Source of the DNA: Diphasiastrum complanatum
Taxonomy: Eukaryota; Streptophyta; Lycopodiopsida; Lycopodiales; Lycopodiaceae
Assembly: GCA_029204225.1 (NCBI GenBank)
Contig: CM055109.1
Location: forward strand, 47,430,612-47,494,611
Length of the DNA stretch: 64,000 nt
Direction of reading: 5' to 3'
Below the pieces are notes generated by a model, which did not search any database, was not told where the DNA came from, and saw only the letters and a list, made by a program, of their open reading frames with translations. This document shows positions 1-11,900 of the stretch, piece by piece. Position 1 is the first letter of the stretch. Each line of letters starts with the position of its first letter. The position numbers and the translations under genes are program-made.

Positions 1-58
1 ATCATCTGAAGACTGACATCAATGAGCACTGAGCAGGGCCCAGGCTGCAGTGAGCACT

Positions 59-918
59 CTAAGCTCTCCTACGCCTAAGTCTCCTCCCACTCGCTGGTGG
101 TGCTGTGGAGCCTGCTGTGGCCTCTCGAGTGGTAGGCTCAGCTGCGAAATCCTCATCAGAGGTAGAGGTATGATGCCCCTCATCCTCATCCCCGCCCTCC
201 TCGGACTCCTCATCCTCATACTCCTCCTCTGAGGACTCTGACCCTAACGATGCCTCAGACTCAGACTCAGACTCGTATTCAGGGCTATGAGCACGGGAGC
301 TGCTAGCCTCTCTTGCCCTCCTCCTACGCTCTGCTCGAGTGACAGACCCTGCATAGTGCACACAAAGAGGGACAAACGTGTTATTGCCTGCAAATTAGTA
401 AAATACAATTTACGATAATTAGTAACTTCAAACTTCAAAAATTTAATTCAAGGCCTGTCACCTTAGACAATCCTAATTTCTCACTTGCACTCTGCATGGC
501 CTCCTCATGGAGGAATGCGTACACGTCCTCCTCTGACTGGTCTCTCGGTGGCAACTCTGGAACCTTTGCCACATCGATCAGATCGGGATTAACCTACGCA
601 CATGTCACAATGCACATTGAAATCAAGACAAAATTTGGAGGGCCGAGTCCCGACAAAAGTTAAAATTTAACAACATAGTACAGTCTAGTATCTACTATGT
701 AGTATGTAGTATGTAATATGATCTATTTAGTATAATAGTATCTACTAATTGCCAACTGGGTCCTACCACCTGGGATGATGGATCACATGTTAGAATTTAG
801 AAATTATAATTTATGGTGTACAAGTTACCTGGATAGGCTCTGCAGTGGTTTGGAGTCTACCCAAAAGTCTTAGGTTGGTGCGATGATGATAGTCGATTCC
901 TCTTCTTCGTGTGAATCA
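59..918 (-). pseudogene. hAT transposase C-terminal tail, three exons, truncated
   Basis: Three stretches on the minus strand join in frame. The first (about 918-829) reads IHTKKRNRLS and then, after a frame slip, NLRLLGRLQTTAEPIQ. This resembles the 'KRRNRL...YNLRL' end of the hAT dimerisation domain. It stops at a GT donor. The second (593-485, 109 bp) starts after an AG and encodes VNPDLIDVAKVPELPPRDQ. The third (387-59) starts after TTTGCAG and gives a Ser/Glu/Asp-rich acidic tail ending in an Arg-rich stretch and a stop. The phases agree at both introns (235 bp and 97 bp). The 5' side is cut off where copia A begins near 905-918. Seen: splice sites, phases and the open acidic tail. Inferred: hAT origin, from the short Arg-Asn-Arg-Leu motif and the Asn-Leu-Arg-Leu motif only. 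It could instead be the end of an unrelated host gene. Confidence 0.45.
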
Positions 919-2828
919 TGGAATGGTGATCTTTGAAGAAGATCAAACGCCTCCTATAGAGGAACTTGAGATGGAGGATGGTACAAGTGAATTTGTGCCA
1001 ATACTTGATGATCCGCATCCATATATTGGGGAGCCTTAGGATGATCATATGAGTGATCAAGAGGAAGAATCCGAGGAGGCTAGGAAGAAGAAGGAAAGGG
1101 GCAAATCTGTTGAGTCCTATTCACCGTCTTCATCACCAACTGCAAGGAAGAAGTTTCCCAAGTGGTATTGGCAAACTGTGCAGGATGGTTTCATATTGGA
1201 TGAGGGAGAGAGCAGCAATCCAGGGGCTAGGAGGTCTCAAAGGCAAGCCCAACAGCATGAACACTAGGAGACAAACTATGCACTTATGACTACTATTTTG
1301 GATTCGCAAGGTCCGCATACATTCAGGCAGCAGATGAGAAGGTATGGCAACATGCTATGCAAGAGGTACGACTCCATTCTCAAGAATGATACATGGGATT
1401 TGGTGAAGTTACCAAAAGGGAAGCGTCCTATTGGCTATAAGTGGGTCTACAGGACCAAATACAAATCGGATGGGAGCATCGAAAAGCATAAGGCAAGGCT
1501 GGTTGCTAAAGGCTATGCACAGAAGGAGGGCTTGGACTACGATGAGACGTTTGCACCGGTAGCTAAGATGATGTCTATCAGGTTGGTATTAGCATTGGCT
1601 GCATTTTTTGGTTGGGAGGTCCATCAAATGGACGTGAAGAGTGCTTTCTCAATGGACAGTTGACTGAAGAAGTCTACATGGAACAGCCACAAGGTTTTGA
1701 GGCTAAGGGCAAGGAAACTATGGTATGCAGGCTTAAGAAGACCTTATATGTTTGAAGCAGGCACCCAAAGCCTGGTATAGTCATACTGACGACTATTTTG
1801 CCAAGGAGCAATTCATAAAGAGTCAGTCGGATTGCAACCTGTTCGTGAAGGAGGAAGATGGGAACATTGTTTTGATAGTTCTCTATGTGGATGACTTGGT
1901 CATCACGGGTAACAATGGGCAGCTTATTGAAAAGGTGAAGGCTCATTTATCAAATGAGTTCGAGATGAAGGATTTGGGTTTAATCCACTATTGTCTTGGC
2001 TTGGAGGTTTGGAAAAAGGAAAACTGTGTGTTCATTTCCCAAGCTAAATATGCATGTGAAGTCTTGAATAGGTTCAACATGCAGGATTGCAAACCCGTTT
2101 CCACGCCCATTGATACCAGCAGTAAGCCATCTAGAGATGATGGCACCTTTATAGGCAGCTTGTGGGTAGCCTGATTTATCTCACCACTACGAGACCAGAC
2201 ATTTCCTATCTGGTTGGTGTAGAAAGCAAGTTCATGAGTTCTCCAACCGAAGCACATTAAAAAGCAGCCAAGAGGGTTTTGAGGTATGTCAAAGGGACAA
2301 CCTGCTATGGGATTGAGTACACAGATGACGGAAAGCTTCAGCTTGGAGGCTTTACCTATTCGGATTGGGCAGGTGATAGGGATGATCGAAAGTCGATCAC
2401 AGGTTACACTTTCAACCTTGGTTCAGGGGCCATTTCTTGGTGCAGCAAGAAACAACCCACAGTTACCTTACCATCGACAGAGGCTGAGTACAGGGCAGCG
2501 GCAAAAGCTACCTGCGCGGCAATATGGCTCAGGAGACTTCTTGGTGGAGGTGCAGATTCCACAGGATGGTCCTACTATTCTTCAGTGTGACAGCCAGAGT
2601 TGCATCCAGCTTGCCAAAAATGCTGCGTACCATGCTCGTACGAAGCATATTGAGGTGGATCAGCACTTCTTACGGGAGAAGATACAAAGCAGAGAAATTC
2701 AGCTCGAGTACTGTGATACCAATGATCAAGCAGCAGATATCTTTACTAAGGCACTTAGTAGAGAAAAATTTGAAAAGTTTCCTAACATGCTAGGTGTTGG
2801 TATGAACAAAATAGCCATTGAGGGGGGG
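905..2828 (+). pseudogene. Ty1/copia element A: integrase C-end, reverse transcriptase, RNase H (decayed)
   Basis: This is a 5'-truncated copia polyprotein. It starts in the integrase/RT linker ([11 protein letters not shown]-like text), continues into RT ([20 protein letters not shown] at about 1427; YVDD near 1885; [11 protein letters not shown]) and ends in RNase H (SDWAGDRDDRKSITGYT near 2359; [12 protein letters not shown] near 2470; ADIFTKAL near 2735). It is broken by stops (TAG in the linker near 1037 and 1266) and frameshifts near 1650, 1755, 2165 and 2560. Copia B, on the opposite strand at 20.3-23.3 kb, is a close relative. Comparison shows that two linker stops were CAG in B. Gag, protease and most of integrase are missing. 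A purine tract ending in seven or eight G precedes the LTR at 2829. It is a dead transposon, not a host gene. Confidence 0.9.
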
Positions 2829-3013
2829 TGTTGAAATAAATGCCTATTTTGCCCCTTAAGGCTTGTATACTTGTAGCTTGTAAGTTGTGCATAAAACATG
2901 GGGGTAAAACATTTATGTACATAGTACACCCCACTTGTGCTAATTAAGCAAGTAATAACAAGTAGGTTGAGGACCCATGTGGGTTCTAGAGCTAGAATTA
3001 GCAAGACACCACC
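2829..3013 (+). mobile_element. 3' LTR of copia A, truncated
   Basis: The LTR begins TGTTGAAATAAATGCC directly after the G-rich polypurine tract. The same sequence lies in reverse at 20530-20668 (copia B). The two match up to 'gcaagacaccac' (about 3013) and then diverge, so this LTR is cut short there. Confidence 0.75.
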
Positions 3014-3712
3014 AGGCATTTTGATTGCTTACTTATGAGGAATTTGCTTACCTTACAGATTGTAGTCTATAAGTGCTTGTGTGCAAAATTCAGTCTATAT
3101 CTTCAGATGTATAGGAGACAAATAAATCTATTAAGATACGAATAGTTGCTGATTTCTTGCATGTGGTGCTAGAAATGGGGCTGTTAACTCATTAGAGTAA
3201 CTGCAGTACTCTGTTTAGAGTTAAAATTGTTTGAGACTTGATGGATCTCCTAGAGATTTTAGATGCCTGAATTGTGGTATTTTAGAATATTTGGATATTC
3301 TAAGAATATTTGGATATTCTAAGAATATTTGTACCAAGAAGCCTTATTTCCTGCAAGAAATTGAAATGGAATTTCTTCAGCTTTCGGATTTGATCTCTGA
3401 AATAAAGAAGTTGATTCACCCGGTGGTTCATGTAAATTGTAATTAGGATTACATGAAGGTGATGAACTCTTCTTTTACATAAGATCAACCCATTTGGAAG
3501 ATTTATAGCTTAGTGTATCTTTGGAGACTTGAGTTAGTATTCATGAGTAGGAGGCAAGCAATTTAAAAATTGTTGCATCTCTAAGTACTTATTCAGATGA
3601 AAAGATCAAACTAAGAATAATGATTCATGGGAAAAACTTGAAAGCTTAAGGACTAGTTTCATGTTTTTTTTTTTTCCGTTCTGAGGACAGAACCTGTTTA
3701 AGGGAGGAAGAA
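3014..3712 (+). mobile_element. Decayed internal 3' end of a gypsy-type element, ending in a polypurine tract
   Basis: No intact reading frame is present. A short tandem duplication of 'gaatatttggatattctaa' lies at about 3284-3332. The stretch ends 'aagggaggaagaa' immediately before a TG that opens an LTR, a typical polypurine tract. It is assigned to the LTR that follows by position only. Confidence 0.45.
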
Positions 3713-4200
3713 TGTTACGGCCATATTCCGCTAAGGACATGGAATAGTCCTAATATGGTAGACCGGCCCTCCAGTGTTCGAGATTATTGGTCACGCTGAG
3801 ATTTAATTCCACATTGAGGCCTATTGGTGACTAATGACCTTGAGAGGACCCAGACACTCTAATTGAGACATATGGAGTAGTGCATGTACGTGTGACTGAT
3901 ATAGGCAGGAGGAATGCATGAAGAGCTGTGATCTATTTATAGTTGACCTGCATGGGATTGCATGGTTCATGCACCGGATCCTACTCTCTCTATATTGAGG
4001 TAGTGATTATTCCGTCAACGACTTTGATCTAGGTTACCAGTCGAGCTCTTCTCCTCTTGCTCACATGGCATGGCTTGGGGGCTAGATCCAGGAGGATTCT
4101 CCAGGAGAGATCTAGGATTGGTTGGGTGGTTTTGCTCCACACTCTCTCTTGTTGTGTTTTCCTATCCTCATCTTAGGGGTTTTCCCTAGTGGTCTTTACA
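3713..4200 (+). mobile_element. 3' LTR (family K, copy 1), Ty3/gypsy-like
   Basis: The segment runs TGTTACGGCC ... GGTCTTTACA, bounded by TG/CA and preceded by a purine tract. A second copy lies at 39299-39764. There it is followed by 'tggtatcagagctc', a tRNA-Met-type primer-binding site, so this is an LTR family. The two copies share long blocks such as 'gaccttgagaggacccagacactctaattgagacatatg'-type text (over 20 bases, given here only by position: near 3838 and 39420). Confidence 0.75.
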
Positions 4201-4678
4201 CTGATAGTTAGCATAAACCCTAAAATAGTGTTTCGAAAAGCAATCAATCATTCTATCCTTGTAGTCATCATAGTCTGATCGATGTGGTCAACCTAAATGA
4301 TGATATACAATAGGCAACAACAAGTAGTGTTATGGTTCTGTACTGGCTAACAAAAACACTGAAAGGAAATCTCGTGGGTTCTACGTAGCCAAGTTTCACA
4401 GTTTGCAGACGTATATGGGCAAGTAAGGCATAACGATTATAAGCAACCAAAACGCAACGCAAGTATGGTTCTGAGCCAAACATAGTAATTGTTCAATACA
4501 CTGACCAGTAAAGGCGAAGTACGCTTTTGAGGAATACCATGTTGAGGATAATAACTACTCAGTCCAACCAACCAATTTTTTTTAACGAAGTAAGTAGATG
4601 TGTAAACAGTCAATGGAAAAGGAGTTTTTTTACACAAGTACTTGCAGCTAGTCTAGAAGGCTTGTTTAACAGCATATG

Positions 4679-4681
<3 letters not shown>
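4201..4681. other. Intergenic, nothing recognised
   Basis: Short ORFs only; I find no motif, repeat partner or splice-supported exon. Confidence 0.4.

Positions 4682-4748
<67 letters not shown>
4682..4748. repeat. (GA)n microsatellite
   Basis: Uninterrupted GA dinucleotide repeat of about 66 bp, followed by a short GAA stretch. Confidence 0.97.
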
Positions 4749-4750
<2 letters not shown>

Positions 4751-5236
4751 AGAAGAAGGAGAAGCTTTACTAACGTCTTTTCCATGCCAAAAGGCGTATA
4801 AGACGAACCAGTACATCAGATAAGATGGCAAACAACAGATCAGTGTCGTCAAAACAATATAACTAAACTAAATCTAACTAAGAAGAGAGTTATATAGCTA
4901 GGATTATATGGTGCAAAGACCATTTACAGGTTCACTGGACTCTCAGGTCTCTAACTCTAACTCTAGCTCTAACTCTGATCAATCTCAGACATCAAACTCA
5001 TATAGGCTTACGATCTACAAATCTGATAGTACCGTCACGGTAGATGAGCCGTTTGCCAGTAGATCGAGCTTCTTGTCTTGCTTTCTTGCGTTCTTGGACT
5101 TGGATGATGGAGGGGGTGTGGGAGTCGTGTGAGGTATTTGCTATTAGGGAAAAAATTTGTCTCGAGATTGTGAGGGAGTTTAGGGTTTAGGGGTGAGAGT
5201 GAGCTAATAGATCGTAGAAGGAAGTGTTTTTGAGTT
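4749..5236. other. No gene recognised
   Basis: AT-rich sequence with a short simple array of 'ctctaactctaa' near 4946-4975. No coding support. Confidence 0.4.
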
Positions 5237-5335
5237 TTGACATTATGCAATGTGCATCGTGAGAGGGGTTTTGACATTGTGAGGGTGGTTTTGACATTGT
5301 GAGAGGGGTTTCGACATTGTGAGGGTGGTTTTGAG
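5237..5335. repeat. Minisatellite, about 21-22 bp unit
   Basis: Alternating units of 'gacattgtgagaggggtttt' and 'gacattgtgagggtggtttt', four to five copies including a degenerate first unit with 'gacattatgcaatgtgcatc'. Confidence 0.85.
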
Positions 5336-5816
5336 GGGGGTGTTCGAACTTGAATTAGAATCTAGAAATGAATAATTAGGTGTTAGTAGAGATTATTGCT
5401 AACCAGTGCGATCCGTTAAGTACTTGGAATAACCCGTTAGTAGCGAACTCCATCTATCCAAGTTCCATTGAATGGTCATTATAATATGAGAGCTCAAAGA
5501 AGACTTGTTACATGCCCTTTATCCAAAACAAAGCTTGTCAACTATAAGAAGAAGAATTTACAACCAAAATTGTGGAAGACAACAAGATTCTTATGAAAAG
5601 TAAATCCTTTGACTAATGGAACTCTTTTGTAGCAAACTTATGAACATAAGTAATTTTGGCATTTCTATAAATAGACCTCACCACATTGCAAAAGATTACT
5701 TATATGAACAATAATAAGGTGAAAACTTTTTCTTAATATACTAGAGTTGCTCCACTTGTATGGCTTTTGTCTCAGAAAATAAACCTTCATGAGAACATTG
5801 ACAAGGGAAAGCATAC
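5336..5816. other. Sequence 3' of RING-CH exon 4 (intron 4 on the minus strand)
   Basis: Begins on the minus strand with the GT donor after exon 4 (GTATGC). No further exon of the family could be read here on the minus strand. Confidence 0.5.
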
Positions 5817-5925
5817 CACAAATATAATAGAATGTGACTTTGCTATCAAATCCCCATGCTAAGCGTAATACATCTTGCTGGTGAAAATCGAAAAAATAGA
5901 CTCCATAAGCCAAAATGGTAGTCAC
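5817..5925 (-). CDS. RING-CH gene exon 4 (membrane helix and LRLAWGFDS block)
   Basis: Acceptor TTATTGCAG before GTGACTACC; donor GTATGC after TATTTGTG. It is 109 bp, enters in phase 0 and ends in phase 1. It encodes [14 protein letters not shown] then [19 protein letters not shown], which continues exon 3 exactly as in plant family members. There are no stops or frame breaks. Confidence 0.85.
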
Positions 5926-8900
5926 CTGCAATAAACTAATTGTTTCAACATTCTTTGAAAGAAAATTCGAAAGTTTAATGGCATGACTATATTAGCGAGG
6001 TAGAAAAGTGAGCAGAAAATCTAAATTGGTAGTCCTGGATGTATAGGATAATTATCCGATCATTACATGTGGACAAAACTCATAATTTAACTAGAAAAAA
6101 ACTTGTTACAAGCATACTATCTCCAAAAGTAGCTACTGAAAAATTCAGTTCTCAAAAATAGCATTCATGTGCTTATTTGATTCTAAGCATAGAAAGTCTT
6201 GTGTAGGTGAACAGGAACTTTTTCCATTTCATCCACTTAATTTTCATAAGCCCTATCCCTCTAATCTTACTTTGCTTTATGAAGCACTAATCCTACGAGC
6301 GTTTGAATATCTTGTACTAAAAGATGGATAAACTGACAAAGAGTCAATCCAATGTCTGTCTATTAAAAAAAGAACAAAAAAAAGCTACCACTATTTGGAA
6401 TTCAAGAATGTGATATATTTGATTGATTTCCAAATTGACAACAAATGAGAATTAGTTGATTTGGCAGGTTGCTACAATATCATGGACCCACAAAAAAGAT
6501 CATTTGAATCCTCCATGCCATAAGCTCCTAAACTAAGAAGAGAACTAGTCCAATAGCCTAGAAATATCAGACCCCAACTAAAGAGTACCAAATGGAAAAA
6601 CCTAGTAGCTCCATTGTCAAGGAAAATGGATAAAATATATATGCATTGCACCAAGCTCCCTCATAGTCAGTAAAATATTCTCTAACATGGTCCTGCTTAG
6701 ATAGCCCAATGTAGGAGTAAGCTAGTAGCTCGTTAGGACTTCACGAGGAGAACTCTTAACTTGTTAACTACAAAATCCAAAAACCTCTCTCGATTTTCCA
6801 TCCAAACCCTATAAGTCATGTTCACAACATACATTTCTTCGTAACATTTGGTACAATTATGAATGTCATAGTTTCCATTCATATGTCACCTATATACTTA
6901 CTACATCTCCCAACTGATGCTAAATGCAAATATAGAAGACTGCTCGTGTTAGAAGAGATCCAAGATCCAATATATTAATGATGAAAATGAAAGACGGGCT
7001 ATCCTAATTCATAGCTCTTCATTGTGATCCTTTGGCGTGAATTTCTCCAGAGAGGCTCTTCTACGCACTAGATTTATCTACAAAGATAGTTATAGTACAT
7101 GGTGACCAGCATATATAAGATAGCCACAGACACATCTATTATTATTTCCCCACAATTATCGCATTTCTCGCTATCTAGACCTCCTATGGTCCTGGAAGCC
7201 AATGAGAAACATCTAGAGGCTAAAGTTCTCATCTATGCACCTCACTTGTTGCCCTAATCTTGCCAACCTTCTTAATGTTTGTTGTAATCTCTGCTTTTCC
7301 CTCATCTCAGTGCACTAACATTATCCATCAAATCCACAAAAAATGGTGTCCCTATGATGTTGGAAAACTACAATTGGTAGCCAAGCTGTATGAAACTATA
7401 GTTGAGAGAGCATTGAGTAGGGGCATTGATACACCACCTACACACTATGGGTCATGCTGCTTTTCAAGGCACATTACTCTACCACGAATCATATGTTCAC
7501 ATTGAGGGGTATTCATAAAGAAGACCAAGCGCAAACGAGAGAGGGTCAACCACTGCTTTGTAGACTTTCATCGAGCTTTTGATTACATACCTCGAGACAT
7601 GTTTATTTAATCATTGAGGGATCTTCAACTTCCAACTGACTTGATACTTGCAGATATGGCATTCTATGAGAGGGTACTAGAATGTTTCAGGACACATGAA
7701 GGTACTTTAGAGACAATCATCAACACCCTTGGGATGGAACAGGGATGTCCACTTTCTCCCATAGTTGTATTCAAACGTGTTTGAATGCTAATTCAAACTC
7801 ATTTCAAACATGGGAAACGCCCACGTTTGAAACGCATTCGAAACGCAGGCTTTGCTATTACGTTTATGGGTACGTAACGGAATACCTGAGGTGACGATCT
7901 CATTTCTTTGGGACAAAACATTGTTCTAGAGCTATAGGTCAATTTGGTGCCACGTGTCAATGTCCTATTGGCACAAGGTGACCCTCATTATGGACCCGCA
8001 TCAGTGTGCACAACTGACGCGTGTCGTTGGTCGGGTGTGACCTCTTTGGTTGAAAGTGACCCCACCTGGACTATGTACATAGAGGTGGACCTCCAAGAGC
8101 TTGGAATTCATTCTCTCCTAGAGAATGAAGAGCTCTTCCACTAGTGGTTAGGTGAGGACGATAATCTAGGCCTCAACATGTAGTTAGGTCAGGGTTGAGG
8201 GTAAGATACGGTGGTATTGGACACCGTGGCTTATCTGAGATCCAAGATTGCTTGAAGGTGGGCTATGGCTCTAGTGCACGGAGGAGAGGTGGTAGTACGT
8301 CTATGGTTGGGCGGTAACGAAGCGTTAGTCACCTAATTGTGTCTTAGCAATGACCGGTTGCGACGAACAGTTGGTATCAGAGCCACCGATCATTCTGAAT
8401 AAGGTGCAATTGTTTTAACTTAGGCTTAATCTTCTCGTTGTTGTGCTAGGACAGCTTAATATTCTTGGTGTGATTGCTATGAACAAGTTTGATTTTTGTT
8501 CCGTTGAATCCCGACGTCGTTTGGATAGGTTTTGGGCCTTGTATGCATGCTAAGGAAATTGTTTTTTACGGTTTTTTTCTTGTTGTAAGCCATATTATAA
8601 AAGCTGTAAGACAGAATTAGCACCAAGAACCGTCAGAAAATTAGCGTTTTCTGACAAAAGAAAAAAACAACCCATAAGGGCTTATTTTCCGATCTTTTTG
8701 AAGTTGAAATAAATAAATTGACAATTTTAACATCTGTCTGAAAAAAAAAATAACCAAAAAAAAAAAGTAAGATTGGCTTTTCTTCCAATCCTTGATGATT
8801 TTGAGCATTGGCAGCATTTCACCACCGTGTAATGGGGAGTAGGCCGTTATAGACGCCTACATTCAGGAGTTCCAGGAAGTTTTACCCCGATTCACTTCAC

Positions 8901-11900
8901 GAATCGACCCTATCTTAATAAAGTTACATATTATTTTGGGGCTTCCGAAAGAATTTCAACTAGAAGTGTGGCGCAACGAACCGCAGACTATCGAAGATGC
9001 AATTCAACGACCTTCGTGGCCGAAAGGCTAGATAGTCAGAACTCATTCAAGAGTTCATGTTCGACATTAAGTGTCGTAAAGGAACGTCGAACTATGTTGT
9101 CAACGCCTTAAGTCGGATTGAAGAAGTTAATCAGTTATGCTTTGCTGAAATCCAATATGATTTCTATCTCTCACTTGGGGACCTTTGTCGAACCGATGGG
9201 TTTTTCAATCGCATCTGGCTAGATGTCTTACAGGAAATTCTAGATTTAGTGATGACCTTGGGATGCAGGAATCCAAGCAATCCCAAAATGACAAGATACA
9301 TGGAGACTAATCCATAAGGAATGGCCTACTTTTCCTTAAGGGAAAGGTTTGTGTGCCGGATATGGAGGACTTGTAGGCCCAAATCCTACAGCAGTGTCAT
9401 GACAACCCTTGTGCTTGTCACCCAAGCATATAGAGGACACTTGACCTTGTCAGGCAAAACTTCTTCTGGCCAATGATGAAAGGTCATGTGTTTGCATATG
9501 TTCAAGGTTGTGAACAATGCCAGTATAATAAAGCATAAAGACTCAAAATTGCGAGTCTTTTACATCCTTTGGAAAATCCCAATAAAAAATGGGAAAGTAT
9601 TTCAATGGATTTTGTGATTGGACTCCCTAAAACCAGGAAGGGTCACAATGCCATTTGGGTAGTGGTTGACAGGCTAACCAAATTGGCGCAATTTACACCA
9701 ACTAAATCAACTGTCAAATCATCTGAACTAGCCCAGCTTTTCGTTGAAAAGTTGCTCACACTGTATCGCTTGCCGAATGATATTGTCAGTGACTGTGACT
9801 CCAAACTCACTGGCAAGTTCTGGAAGTCAGTTTTTGATGAACTTGAAACAACCCTTACTTCATATCACCCAGAATCTGATGGGCAGACAAAACGTATCAA
9901 CCTGACGTTGGAAGATATGCTTAGAGCATATGTCTCAATCTGAATGGGAAAAGTATCTCCCAATGGTTGAGTTCGTGCACAGTAGTGCGAAGCATTCTGC
10001 CACCAATTTCAATCCTTTTATGCTAATGTATGGCTTTCAGCCATGTTTGCCAGTTTCTGTCAAAGGTCTCAAGATGCAAGCTACATTGGATTTGTTCATA
10101 ACAAGCAACCAAGATAAGATTCCCGTTGTTGTGAGACAATAGCCATACCCATACATGGAAGAGAACACACAACTATAATGAAGCAATGATGAGATGTACT
10201 CCAACTATGTCCCATTACAAATGAGATAGGGTGCACTACATTCTTATAGACTTTGGTCTATGCCAAAAGCAGAAGCAATCTAAAAGCAATTGCCTAATTA
10301 ATGTCTCTATATATGGTAAAAGCACCAACACCTATCTATAGCAGAACTTGTGCTCCAAATCTCCTGGTAATTTCATAAGTTACCACTTGTGATGGACTGG
10401 ATGGATTTTGCTGAACTACCCCCCCTGGATGTACACTTTATGTTTGCATTCCAACCACTCTCCAACAATGATACAAATAGAATGTCATCCATGAACCCAA
10501 CCTATGCAAGTAATAGAGCATTCCCAATAGAAAGACAAAACATATACAATACTTTCTCACACAAAGTAGCTGATAGTCCCCCTCAAATACTTTCTCACAC
10601 AGAGTACTTGACATTATCTTTTCCATGGAATCTCCTATCTCTATCTCACACATAGAGTCACTTGCTCCAAACAACTTTCCAACTTAGAAAGCATCTCATC
10701 ATGACATCTATTTTTTTCCTCACACTTTGTCATATGCAACCTTCCCAACCGGTGAATACGTCCATCTTGCTTGAAGAAACCTGCTTCACTTAAGAAGACT
10801 TCATATTGATTTCTAAGGCTAATCAATAACCTGTCAGTTCATAGAAATGAACCCTGTTGTTTTTCTTGAGGCTAAACAACAACCTGTATTGTTGATTTTT
10901 GATGGCTAATCAACAACCTTAGCTTCCAAATCTTATTGGAAAGAACAGAATCTACCGCATGACAAAACATGAACTTGGATAGATTCAAGAACTTAAAGAA
11001 ACTTCTCTCCAACTCAAAATAGATCTTCCGAGTAAAATTTATCTCACTTGGTACCACCACATGAACAATCAACTATGACTCGGATGATATCCAAGAATTA
11101 CTTGACAACCACAACAAACAATCACTTCGATTAATCGTAAATCTCAAGTGATACTAGTTCAGATAGACAAGAAAGTTTCTACAACATAACCAAGTTACTA
11201 TAACTTGAATAGAAACCAAACCAATAGAACACCTGTCACTTGTAACAACGAATATATGCCACCATGATAAGAAACTGTGAATCAATGAAGCGTCCTCTTC
11301 AATATCGATTTACCTATATAGACTCATAGTCTATACTTCTCATGCAACTCCCTCTTAAGAGTTTGCAACTTTGTCGATTCCAACCTCGACAAAACCTTGT
11401 CCAATCTTAAAACTTCTGAAATGACCTTCCTTCAGTATGCTTGTTGGTAGCTACTTTTGTAGCTTCAGCGTCACGATGATCGTTGATTGTCTTCCCCTAC
11501 CATCTCCCTTAACGTCTTCTTCTTTCATGTAGTCTTCCTTTTCCAGTGAGTTATGATAGAATTCAGAAATCGGAGTAAACTAATCTTATTAGTACTCACA
11601 CAAAACATCAATCACAAGAGGAAGAAGATGGACTGCAAGAAGCTATGCTTCATAAACTGGAAACTGAGATTACAATGGAGGTGGGCGCCCATCCGCTCTT
11701 ATAGAGACTGCCCAAGATCAAAAGCAAAAGCTATCCTTCTACAATAGCAATTGGAATGCCAATTATGCAGTCTTAACAATAGAAATCTATGCTATCTTAG
11801 TTAAAATAGATTTCTATAATATTATAGCAAAACTGGTACTAATTTAGGTACCTATACTAAAAATAGACAGTACCTATACTAAAAATAGAAATAGGCCTTC

